Shown here piece by piece: positions 8,534 through 16,442 of a DNA stretch of 64,000 nt (the first letter of the stretch is position 1; each line of letters opens with the position of its first letter). The notes under the pieces are model-generated. The model was not told the origin of the DNA. It saw nothing but the letters and a program-made list of their open reading frames with translations, and ran no database searches. The DNA comes from JANMDU01 sp043777675 (GTDB lineage: Bacteria; Pseudomonadota; Gammaproteobacteria; Burkholderiales; Burkholderiaceae_C), in the NCBI GenBank assembly GCA_043777675.1, contig JAYWHR010000024.1, positions 1 to 64,000 on the forward strand, given 5' to 3'. The position numbers and the translations under genes were made by a program.

Positions 8534-8806
8534 TCACAACCTCTTTTGTACAGCTGTAGCTTGGCCGAAGACGACTTGCCAGCGCTGCTCGGAAGTTTGC
8601 TGCTCAGACAATTCAATCGCATGGAATTTCAACGCCCCGCTTCGATGAACTTCTAAATCATCCTGCTTGGAAATCACCAAACCAGAATGAGTAGTGAAGA
8701 CAAGATTCGGTGAGATCAGCGCGTTCAGTGATTCGACATCCGAGGTGAGCATGGCTTGCCGAAGCAGTTCCTCTGAAAGCTCTATTTGAGCCAAATGACT
8801 TGGCAT
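8534..8806 (-). CDS. Truncated SnoaL/DUF4440-like protein
   Basis: About 90 residues. The sequence HLAQIELSEELLRQAML with LNALISPNLVFTTHSGLVISK matches the N-terminal two thirds of the NTF2-like (DUF4440) fold. The family's final beta strands are missing: the frame ends at AVQKRL where the sheet should continue, just before the 3' end of the MFS pseudogene. It was therefore probably truncated by the rearrangement that damaged its neighbour. A function is unlikely. Confidence 0.5.
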   Translation of the reverse strand: MPSHLAQIELSEELLRQAMLTSDVESLNALISPNLVFTTHSGLVISKQDDLEVHRSGALKFHAIELSEQQTSEQRWQVVFGQATAVQKRL

Positions 8807-8822
8807 GATGGCCACCTTTCGT

Positions 8823-9443
8823 TTATTGAGGTGCTAACAAACGCAGCAAATGAAAATGCACCGCCCCAGCCTTGCCTTGCTTGATCACATGCAACCCAAG
8901 AGGCGCGAGTTTCTCGTCATCCCAACCGTCAGGTGCTTCCAAATAGATAGCGCCTTGCGCAGATAATACGCCGGCTGCAGCCTCAATTGCTTCTAAAAAC
9001 AGGCTTGAATCGAACGGTGGATCAAGGAAGATCACATCCACGCTGGCTTTTGGCAGGCTGCGCAAGATAGTGATGCCGTCGCCGCGCTGGATGCGAAGGG
9101 TGTCGGCTTTGAGTCGGGTCTTGTTGGCTTGCAGGGCTGCGATGAGCTGCTGGTCTTGCTCGATGATAAGTACGTCTTGCGCGCCGCGTGAAGCGGCCTC
9201 GAAGGCTAGCGCGCCTGAGCCGGCGAAGGCATCGACGCATTTGAGGCCAGCGAGATCTTGGCCAAGCCAGTTGAATAGCGTTTCGCGCACGCGATCGGGC
9301 GTGGGCCGCAGGCCGGGGCGGCTCAAGACGCTGAGTTTGCTGCGCTTCCACTGGCCGCCGATGATGCGGACTTCGCCGGGAGCGTTTTTGGGAAGACCCG
9401 GGGCGGCTTGTGCTGACTTAGAAGCAGGTGTTTTAGGTTTCAT
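8823..9443 (-). CDS. rsmD: 16S rRNA (guanine-966-N2)-methyltransferase
   Basis: Methylates G966 of 16S rRNA in the assembled 30S subunit. 206 residues from the ATG at 9443 (a longer version would run into ftsY). Visible motifs: VRIIGGQWKRSKL at the start of the core, RPTPDRVRETLFNWLG, the SAM-binding DAFAGSGALAFEAASRGA, and the catalytic DPPF in FLDPPFDSS. It is divergent from ftsY with only 27 bp between the starts, the standard arrangement in many proteobacteria. Confidence 0.95.
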   Translation of the reverse strand: MKPKTPASKSAQAAPGLPKNAPGEVRIIGGQWKRSKLSVLSRPGLRPTPDRVRETLFNWLGQDLAGLKCVDAFAGSGALAFEAASRGAQDVLIIEQDQQLIAALQANKTRLKADTLRIQRGDGITILRSLPKASVDVIFLDPPFDSSLFLEAIEAAAGVLSAQGAIYLEAPDGWDDEKLAPLGLHVIKQGKAGAVHFHLLRLLAPQ

Positions 9444-9470
9444 AGAATCAAGCAATTGTAGAAAGTCTCC

Positions 9471-10592
9471 ATGTTCTCGTTTTTCAAGAAGAAACCCGTT
9501 GAAGCGCCCACCGTACCTGCCCCGCAAGCAGCGTCAGAAGTAGCTGCCCCTGTCGCTATAGAATCAATAGCACCTCGCGCAGATTCTATGCCGGCTACTG
9601 CCCTAAAAGCATCTGAAAATGCCCTAGATACAGTCGCAGAACCCACCCCGCCAGCCGTAGAGCGCAAATCGTGGATGGATAAGCTCAGAAATGGCCTGCG
9701 CAAAACCGGCAGCTCGATTGCCACTGTGTTCACCGGCACGCAGATCGATGATGCGCTTTACGAAGAACTAGAAGCCGCGCTGCTGATGAGCGATGCGGGC
9801 GTGGCGGCCACTGCGCATCTGCTGGCTGATCTGAAGCGCCGAGTGAAAGAAGCCAAGGCCACCGAGCCCAGCGCAGTAAAAGCCTTGCTTGCTGAGGCGC
9901 TGGCAGACTTGCTGCGCCCCTTACAAATGCCTTTGAACATCGGCGAACACAAGCCGACCGTCATGATGATGACCGGCGTGAACGGCGCAGGCAAGACCAC
10001 TTCCATCGGCAAGCTCACTTGGCACCTGAGCGGCCAAGGCGCAAGCGTGTTGCTGGCTGCGGCAGACACATTTCGCGCCGCCGCAAAAGAGCAGCTAGCT
10101 GTGTGGGCCACTCGGAACAATGTAGAAATCATCAGTCAAGACAACGCCGACCCCGCCGCTGTGGCCTTTGATGCCGTCACTGCGGGTAAAGCGCGCAAGA
10201 GCGATGTGGTGATGGTGGATACCGCTGGCCGCTTGCCCACGCAGCTTCATTTGATGGAAGAAATCGCCAAGATCAAACGCGTGATCACCAAGGCCGATAG
10301 CACAGCGCCTCACGAGACGCTGCTCGTGATCGACGGCAACACTGGCCAAAACGCCCTCGCCCAGGTCAAAGCCTTCGATGCCTCCTTGCAACTCACTGGC
10401 CTCATCATCACCAAGCTCGACGGCACAGCCAAAGGCGGCGTGCTCGCAGCAATTGCGCTTTGGGCGCGGGAGCGCGCAGCTAAGATGCCCGATGCCAAGC
10501 CCGTTGTCGTGTATTTCGTTGGTGTGGGCGAGAAGCTGGAAGATTTAGAGACTTTTGATGCCAAGGAATTCGCACAGGCCTTGATTCAATAA
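9471..10592 (+). CDS. ftsY: Signal recognition particle receptor FtsY
   Basis: GTPase that receives SRP-ribosome complexes at the inner membrane. 373 residues: a variable acidic/alanine-rich N-terminal part (1-75), then the N domain and the G domain. Seen are G1 GVNGAGKTTSIGKL, the DTFRAAAKEQL insertion-box region, DTAGR and TKLDGTAKGG. Codons for about residues 29-51 coincide with a copy of the dispersed GCCGGC-core repeat, in frame, within the poorly conserved linker. The gene ends two bases before the convergent glutaminase gene. Confidence 0.97.
   Translation: MFSFFKKKPVEAPTVPAPQAASEVAAPVAIESIAPRADSMPATALKASENALDTVAEPTPPAVERKSWMDKLRNGLRKTGSSIATVFTGTQIDDALYEELEAALLMSDAGVAATAHLLADLKRRVKEAKATEPSAVKALLAEALADLLRPLQMPLNIGEHKPTVMMMTGVNGAGKTTSIGKLTWHLSGQGASVLLAAADTFRAAAKEQLAVWATRNNVEIISQDNADPAAVAFDAVTAGKARKSDVVMVDTAGRLPTQLHLMEEIAKIKRVITKADSTAPHETLLVIDGNTGQNALAQVKAFDASLQLTGLIITKLDGTAKGGVLAAIALWARERAAKMPDAKPVVVYFVGVGEKLEDLETFDAKEFAQALIQ
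9556..9625 (+). repeat. GCCGGC-core dispersed repeat inside ftsY (reference copy)
   Basis: The repeat runs: a GCTAT-NN-GAATCA head, ATAGCA, four variable bases, a GCGCA block, then ATTCTATGCCGGCTA, then a tail with GCC, a short A-run, GC, a second A-run and GCC. Total length is 60-70 bp. Here it is translated as part of FtsY residues 29-51, in the frame I-A-x-R-A-D-S-M-P-A. The same frame is used by the copy at 42640-42705 in amiC. Confidence 0.8.
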
Positions 10593-10593
10593 G

Positions 10594-11547
10594 TTAATCG
10601 TGGCTCCAGCCCGTGCGCTGCACCAATTGCTCCAACGCAAACGCGCCCAACACCGAATTGCCTTTGGCATCCAGCTCAGGCCCCCACACCGCCACCGTGC
10701 CCACGCCAGGCACAATCGCGACGATACCTCCGCCCACGCCGGTTTTTACCGGCAGGCCAATGCGGTATGCAAAATCTCCTGCTGCGTCATATGCGCCGCA
10801 AGTTAGCAGCAGCGCATTCACGCGCCGCGCTGCATCGGCACTTAAAAACTGCTCGCCAACGGCGCCTTGCGTGCCAATATCCACGCCGCCGTTGGCCAAA
10901 AATATGGTGGCTTGCGCCAACTGAGCGCAACTCATCTCAATAGCGCATTGCCGGCAGTAGTTGTCCAATACCAGCTCGGGTTCGTTGACAAAATTGCTGT
11001 AGCTCTTCATGAAATACGCCAGCGCCATGTTGCGGTGCGCCGTCTCTCGCTCAGATTTCGCTGTCTGCATATCCCAGTTCAACTCGGGGCTATCGCTCAG
11101 GCGGCGCAACGCACCAAGCAGCGCAATGTCCAAATGCGCAAAGCGCGTGGTCAGCATATCGGTGATCACCAAAGCGCCCGCATTGATAAACGGATTACGC
11201 GGAATACCCTTTTCAGTTTCTAGCTGCACCATGGAATTAAACGCCGCCCCCGAGGGCTCGCGCCCCACCCGCTGCCACACCTCGTCGCCCACCATTTTCA
11301 AAGCCAGCACGAAGGTGAACAATTTAGAAATGCTTTGAATGGAGAACTGCGTTTGAGCATCACCCGCTTGCACCACCGTGCCATCCACCAGGGCAATCGC
11401 CATACCGAATTGCCGGGGCAACACACGCGCCAGCGCTGGAATGTAGGTGGCCACCTTGCCTTGCCCATACAAACCCACGGCTCGCGCTGCAATCTCATCA
11501 ACGATGCTTTTTAATCGAGGTGCACTCAGACTGTTTTTTTGTACCAT
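10594..11547 (-). CDS. glsA: Glutaminase (GlsA family)
   Basis: Hydrolyses glutamine to glutamate and ammonia. 317 residues, a normal length for the serine-dependent bacterial glutaminases. The SxxK motif of the beta-lactamase-like fold is in FSIQSISK (Ser72 and Lys75), with EKGIPRNPFINAGALV and DNYCRQCAIE as further family blocks and GLPVKTGVGGGIVA toward the C-terminus. It faces the kinase-led operon at 11742 across a 194-bp gap and converges on ftsY. Confidence 0.94.
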   Translation of the reverse strand: MVQKNSLSAPRLKSIVDEIAARAVGLYGQGKVATYIPALARVLPRQFGMAIALVDGTVVQAGDAQTQFSIQSISKLFTFVLALKMVGDEVWQRVGREPSGAAFNSMVQLETEKGIPRNPFINAGALVITDMLTTRFAHLDIALLGALRRLSDSPELNWDMQTAKSERETAHRNMALAYFMKSYSNFVNEPELVLDNYCRQCAIEMSCAQLAQATIFLANGGVDIGTQGAVGEQFLSADAARRVNALLLTCGAYDAAGDFAYRIGLPVKTGVGGGIVAIVPGVGTVAVWGPELDAKGNSVLGAFALEQLVQRTGWSHD

Positions 11548-11741
11548 GTGTGCATTTTAGAGATCCTCTGGGGCAGATCATTCGTCAGATCAGAGCATGT
11601 CACGCGACATAAAATGCGGGCTTTGATGCTTTACAAAACACGCCATCTTCATCGACCTCTGCATAGCCTACTCCATCGACCGCTTCGGATGCAAACCATC
11701 GCACGCATGCTGCACTGTGCCAGCCATCATTTGACAAACTC

Positions 11742-12836
11742 ATGAGTGATTTACAAGACCATAAGTTGATGGGAAATCTCAAGCGAGCTTTGCAACAGCA
11801 ATGGCCGATTTATGCACACTGTGCGCTAGCTCCCCTTCAATCTAAAGGCTTAGCGCATGATCATGTGCGCTTGTGTGGCACGGGCTATTTGGCTCGAATC
11901 CCCAAGCAAAGCCAGATGCGCCTGAATGCTCGCGACAATTTGGTGTATCAACAAGCCTGCTTCGAGCGCGCCAGCCCGGCGGGCCATATGCCTGGCTGCA
12001 TCGAAGTGCTCCAGCCTTGCGAGTATCTGCCGCGTGGCGCGTTGATCGTGGAAGAAATTGTGGGCAGGTCAGCTCAATTGCCTCAAGATTTACCGCTCAT
12101 GGCGAAGGCCATGGCGGCGTTGCATATCATTGCCTTGCCGCAGAATAATGCTTTTGCCCCGCTGATTCACGCCGCAGACCCATTACTTTCGCTCTGGGAA
12201 GAGGTGCAGGCGCAGGCTAGCTATTTGCCAAAAGCTGGCCTACCCGCCAATGTGCTCGGTCACATCCACAGCGAGCTCACGCAGTTTCAAGCGCTATGCC
12301 AAGCCACGATTCGCCCACAGCGGCGCTTGATCGCGTTTGATGGTCATCCGGGAAATTTTGTCATTGCGCAATCTGATGATGGCTCAGAAAAGGCTTATCT
12401 GGTTGATTTAGAAAAATGTCGCTACAGCTACCCCAGCTTAGATTTGGCGCATGCCACGCTCTACACCTCTACCACATGGGACGTGGATTCACACACGGTT
12501 TTAAGCCCGCACGAGGTGATGGCAACTTACCGCGCTTGGGAACAAGGCGTGGGATCTGAAATTGCCGCTGACGCTGCCCGTTGGCATCTCCCGCTGCGCC
12601 GCGCGATGTGGCTTTGGTCGGTCACTTGGTGCACTAAATGGCGTGTCGCATCCCGCGCGGCGGCGGTAGAGCAAATGGATGGCGAAGACTGGTCTGACGA
12701 AAATCTAGACCCGTCATTGGCTCGCCATGTGAGGGAGCGGGTGGATCATTATTTGAGTGCCGAAGGTGTGGCTTGTGTGCGCTCAGAGTTTGAACAGTTG
12801 GCCAAGCTCATGCTTGCTGAGCAGATGAGCGCATGA
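11742..12836 (+). CDS. APH-fold small-molecule kinase
   Basis: 364 residues. It carries the aminoglycoside phosphotransferase/choline-kinase active-site pattern: IAFDGHPGNFVI near residue 205 (normally HxDxxxxN; here Asp-Gly-His-Pro-Gly-Asn) and LVDLEKCRYSYPSLDLAHA near 225-243 with the metal-binding Asp-Leu-Glu. A resistance role is unlikely because it opens a metabolic operon with glycosyltransferase, nucleoside hydrolase and ABC importer genes, ten bases before the next gene. Its substrate may be a sugar or amino alcohol handled by the cluster. Substrate unknown. Confidence 0.75.
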   Translation: MSDLQDHKLMGNLKRALQQQWPIYAHCALAPLQSKGLAHDHVRLCGTGYLARIPKQSQMRLNARDNLVYQQACFERASPAGHMPGCIEVLQPCEYLPRGALIVEEIVGRSAQLPQDLPLMAKAMAALHIIALPQNNAFAPLIHAADPLLSLWEEVQAQASYLPKAGLPANVLGHIHSELTQFQALCQATIRPQRRLIAFDGHPGNFVIAQSDDGSEKAYLVDLEKCRYSYPSLDLAHATLYTSTTWDVDSHTVLSPHEVMATYRAWEQGVGSEIAADAARWHLPLRRAMWLWSVTWCTKWRVASRAAAVEQMDGEDWSDENLDPSLARHVRERVDHYLSAEGVACVRSEFEQLAKLMLAEQMSA

Positions 12837-12846
12837 GTGTGCGCCA

Positions 12847-14175
12847 ATGACATTGCGACAATTCAAACTGCGCATCGTGATACCCGTGCTCAATGAGGGC
12901 ACCGCTTTGGGTGAGCGTTTAAGGGCTTTGCAGAGCCTTCGCGCAGATGGCGCTGAGCTGGTTGTAGTGGATGGCGGCAGCCGGGATGACAGTTGGGCGC
13001 TTGCAGTGCCTTGGGTAGATCGCTTGCTGTGCAGCTGCGCCGGCAGGGCTTTGCAGATGAATATTGGCGCGGCTGATACGGCAGATAGCCAAGCCGATGC
13101 GTTGCTCTTTTTGCATGCAGACACCCGGCTTCCGAGCAATGCTTTGCGCCTGATTTTGCAAGCACTGAGCAGACGGACTTGGGGACGATTTGATGTGCAA
13201 CTAGATTCGCCAGTTGCCCGTTTGCGTTTGGTGGGGGCGATGATGAATGCGCGCTCGCGCCTCACCGGTATTGCCACGGGAGATCAAGCGATATTCATCC
13301 GTGCAGACGCATTTCGCGCGGCGGGCGGCTTCCCTGCGCAGCCACTGATGGAAGACATTGAGCTGTCCACGCGGTTGCTGAAATCATCTCGCCCGGCTAT
13401 CTTGAGCGAGCGCGTGATCACCTCTGCACGCAAGTGGGAGCGCTGCGGCGTGTGGCGCACCGTGTGGCTCATGTGGCGCTTGCGCTGGGCGTATTTCTTC
13501 GGCGCATCGCCTGAGCAACTAGCTTTGAAATATGGCTACTCCGCCAGCCTGCCAACTGCACATGCCGCGATTGCTATTTTGGCCAAAGCGCCCGTGCCCG
13601 GTGCGGCCAAAACGAGGCTCATCCCCGCGCTCGGTGCAGCAGGCGCAGCGCGGGCTCAAAGGCAATTCATCGGGCAAACGCTGCATACGGCGCAGCAAGC
13701 CCATCTCGGCGCTATCACGCTGTGGTGTGCGCCGGACGCGCAGCACCGCCGCTTTCGCGCTTTGCAAAAGTATTTCAGCATCTCCTGTCTCGAGCAATCC
13801 ACTGGCGATTTAGGCGAACGCATGCGGCGCTGCGCCGAGCATCACTTTGCGCAGCCTAACGCCGGACGGCTGCTAATCATCGGCACAGATTGCCCGATCC
13901 TGTCGCCCGGGCGTTTGCAAGAAGCCGCTCGCAGCTTGATGCAGCGCGATGCCTGCTTGATTCCCGCTGAGGATGGTGGCTATGTGCTGCTGGGTTTGCG
14001 CAAAATGATCGGAGAAGTTTTTGAAAACATCGACTGGAGCACACCTCGCGTACTGCTTCAAACAACAGAACGCTTAAGCCAAAGCGGCGCAAGCGTTGCC
14101 ATCCTGCCCACGCTATGGGATGTGGATGAGCCCGCTGACTGGCAGCGCTGGCAAAACATGAAAGGCAACCCATGA
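12847..14175 (+). CDS. Fused glycosyltransferase: TIGR04283-type plus TIGR04282 (DUF2064)-type domains
   Basis: 442 residues made of two GT-A-like domains usually found as separate neighbouring proteins. Residues 1-235 form a family 2 glycosyltransferase with IVIPVLNEGTALGE, VVVDGGSRDDSW, LFLHADTRLP and EDIELSTRL. Residues 240-442 form the DUF2064 domain: ILAKAPVPGAAKTRL, GERMRRC, IIGTDCPILSPGRL, PAEDGGYVLLGL and STPRVLLQTTERL. Both families are annotated elsewhere with arsenosugar biosynthesis because they cluster with the radical SAM enzyme ArsS; no arsS or arsM is visible here. It overlaps the following nucleoside hydrolase gene by four bases. Confidence 0.85.
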   Translation: MTLRQFKLRIVIPVLNEGTALGERLRALQSLRADGAELVVVDGGSRDDSWALAVPWVDRLLCSCAGRALQMNIGAADTADSQADALLFLHADTRLPSNALRLILQALSRRTWGRFDVQLDSPVARLRLVGAMMNARSRLTGIATGDQAIFIRADAFRAAGGFPAQPLMEDIELSTRLLKSSRPAILSERVITSARKWERCGVWRTVWLMWRLRWAYFFGASPEQLALKYGYSASLPTAHAAIAILAKAPVPGAAKTRLIPALGAAGAARAQRQFIGQTLHTAQQAHLGAITLWCAPDAQHRRFRALQKYFSISCLEQSTGDLGERMRRCAEHHFAQPNAGRLLIIGTDCPILSPGRLQEAARSLMQRDACLIPAEDGGYVLLGLRKMIGEVFENIDWSTPRVLLQTTERLSQSGASVAILPTLWDVDEPADWQRWQNMKGNP

Positions 14176-15176
14176 ACGCCCCCAGCACAATCCATCCCGC
14201 CATGAATGCAAGCTGGTACGAACAGCGATTGAAGCTACCCGCAGGCAAGGTTTCGGTGGTGATCGACACCGATGCTGCCAACGAGATTGACGACCAATTC
14301 GCTCTTGCTTGGGCGCTGAGCAGGCAAGATCAACTGGATATTCGCGGCATTTATGCCACGCCTTTTTCTTTTCAGCACCGCAGAGCTTTGTATCCCACTG
14401 CGGTGTCTGATGCTGCGCCGTTTAACCCACCCGACATCGGTATGGAGCGCAGTTTTCATGAAATCTTGCATGTGCAAGAACTGATGGGCATGGACAAACG
14501 TGTGCCCGTTTTTCGGGGTAGCCCGGGCTATTTGCCATCCTTAACGCAGCCCATCCGCAGCGAAGCCACCGAGCATTTGATTGCCACAGCGCTGGCTATG
14601 CGCACCGAAGAGCCCTTGTATATCGTAGTGCTGGGCTGCGCCACCAATGTAGCCAGCGCCATGCTACTCGCGCCGGAGATCATGCAAAAAATCGTGGTGG
14701 TGTGGACGAGCGGCTTTCCCTCGCATGCGCCGCATGTGAACGCATCTTTCAATCTTGAGCAAGACGTATTCGCCAGTCAATGGCTCTACGACAGCGGCGT
14801 GCCCTTGGTGTATCTGCCTGGCTATCACGTGGGGGCGCAGTTGCGGCTCTCGCTGGCTGAAGTAGAGCAATACGTGATGCCGCATGGTGCGATAGGCCGC
14901 TATTTGCATGCGCTGTTTGCAGACAATCCGCTGTGGGCGATCACTGGTAGGCCAAGCGCTGAGGCGCACAGCTGGGTGATTTGGGATCTGATCAATATTG
15001 CTTGGCTGCTGAATCCAGCGTGGGTGCCCAGTGAGATCGTCGCTACACCGATTTTGGGCGATGATCTGCGCTGGAAGCTGCGCCCACGTTCTCATCCGAT
15101 GCGCGAAGCTTATGCCGTGCAACGTGATGCGATATTTAACGATCTTTTCGCTGGCCTGACGACGGGACCAGCGTAA
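14172..15176 (+). CDS. Nucleoside hydrolase (inosine-uridine preferring family)
   Basis: 334 residues. The Ca2+-binding N-terminal motif of the family is clear: VVIDTDAANEIDDQFALAW (family form DxDxxxDD). A second family region, IVVLGCATNVASAMLL with VWTSGF, lies near residues 142-178. The enzyme would cleave the N-glycosidic bond of a ribonucleoside to a free base and ribose. The four-base overlap with the glycosyltransferase gene and the ABC importer downstream suggest it acts on a nucleoside-linked intermediate or an imported nucleoside. Substrate specificity is not readable. Confidence 0.88.
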   Translation: MNAPSTIHPAMNASWYEQRLKLPAGKVSVVIDTDAANEIDDQFALAWALSRQDQLDIRGIYATPFSFQHRRALYPTAVSDAAPFNPPDIGMERSFHEILHVQELMGMDKRVPVFRGSPGYLPSLTQPIRSEATEHLIATALAMRTEEPLYIVVLGCATNVASAMLLAPEIMQKIVVVWTSGFPSHAPHVNASFNLEQDVFASQWLYDSGVPLVYLPGYHVGAQLRLSLAEVEQYVMPHGAIGRYLHALFADNPLWAITGRPSAEAHSWVIWDLINIAWLLNPAWVPSEIVATPILGDDLRWKLRPRSHPMREAYAVQRDAIFNDLFAGLTTGPA

Positions 15177-15227
15177 GATTCACTCGCTCAATACGACTAA
15201 TTCTTTTTCGCCACCTTGCTACACGCC

Positions 15228-16433
15228 ATGACTTTAAATCGCCGCCATTTCGCTCGTAATACGATCCTCAGCGCAACCGCGCTCCCCCTTTCTCAATTTG
15301 GCTTCGCGCAGTCGGGTTGGGGGGATATTGAGAAAAGAGCCCGCGGCCAAACGGTCGTCTTCAACGCTTGGGGCGGCAGCGAGCGCATCAATGCTTATCT
15401 TGCATGGGCAGGCGAGCAAGTACTGCGTGATTTCGGCGTCAGGCTCGAACACGTCAAGCTCACGGATACGGTAGAAGCTGTGAAGCGCGTGCGCACAGAA
15501 AAGGCCGCTGGGCGCAATGCCGATGGCTCGATTGATCTGGTCTGGATCAACGGCGAAAATTTCTTGGCGATGAAGCGCGAAGCGATGCTCTTTGGTCCAT
15601 GGGCGGAGAGCTTGCCCAGTTTCAAATTTGTCGATGTAGAAGGCAAGCCCACGACACGGATTGATTTTGCCGAGCCCGTGCAAGGCTTGGAAGCGCCTTG
15701 GGGCATGGCTCAGCTCACGTTTTTTGCAGACCGTGCCAAAACGCTGAATCCGCCGCGCTCCACCGCTGCTTTGCTCGAATTCGCCAAAGCCAACTCAGGC
15801 CGAGTGACTTACCCCAAGCCTCCCAATTTTCATGGGACAACTTTCCTCAAGCAAGCTTTGATGGATTTAAGTGCAGATCGCGCTGCGCTCTACAGGCCTT
15901 TTGATACCGCTGCCTTCGCTAAAGTGACCGAGCCGCTGTGGAAACATCTGGATGCGCTGCATCCACATTTGTGGCGCAATGGCAAGCAGTTTCCGGCCAA
16001 CTCAGCTGCTGTGCGCCAGATGATGGCTGATGGTGAGCTGGTTCTGGCGTTCACGTTTAATCCCAATGAAGCAGCCAATGAAATCGCCGCTGGTCGGCTA
16101 GCCAACAGCGTGGTCAGCTATCAATTTGATACCGGCACGATTGGTAACACGCATTTCTTGGCCATTCCCTACAACAGCAAAGCAAAAGAAGGCGCGCAGG
16201 TGGTGGCCAACTTTTTGCTCTCGCCTTCCGCGCAAGCGCGCAAAGGCGATATCAAAGTGTGGGGCGATCCGACCGTGCTCTCGCCCGCCAAGATGAGCGC
16301 GCAAGATGCAGCGCTTTTCAATGCAGGCCGCGCACCCGGGCAAGTCGAAAAATTTGCACCCGTGATCCCCGAGCCGCATGGCAGTTGGGTCGATCCGATT
16401 GAGAAAGATTGGCTCAAGCGCTATGGCGCTTAA
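15228..16433 (+). CDS. ynjB: ABC transporter substrate-binding protein, YnjB-like
   Basis: 401 residues from the ATG at 15228. The N-terminus NRRHFARNTILS followed by a hydrophobic run and GFAQS looks like a Tat-type signal peptide. The mature protein matches the YnjB family (VFNAWGGSERINAYLAWAG, DLVWINGENFLAMK, LFGPWAESLP), a relative of thiamine/iron-binding proteins. Ligand unknown. The next gene, its permease, starts ten bases after the stop, and the order B-C-D-F reproduces the E. coli ynj cluster. Confidence 0.85.
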   Translation: MTLNRRHFARNTILSATALPLSQFGFAQSGWGDIEKRARGQTVVFNAWGGSERINAYLAWAGEQVLRDFGVRLEHVKLTDTVEAVKRVRTEKAAGRNADGSIDLVWINGENFLAMKREAMLFGPWAESLPSFKFVDVEGKPTTRIDFAEPVQGLEAPWGMAQLTFFADRAKTLNPPRSTAALLEFAKANSGRVTYPKPPNFHGTTFLKQALMDLSADRAALYRPFDTAAFAKVTEPLWKHLDALHPHLWRNGKQFPANSAAVRQMMADGELVLAFTFNPNEAANEIAAGRLANSVVSYQFDTGTIGNTHFLAIPYNSKAKEGAQVVANFLLSPSAQARKGDIKVWGDPTVLSPAKMSAQDAALFNAGRAPGQVEKFAPVIPEPHGSWVDPIEKDWLKRYGA

Positions 16434-16442
16434 ACTGGCTTA

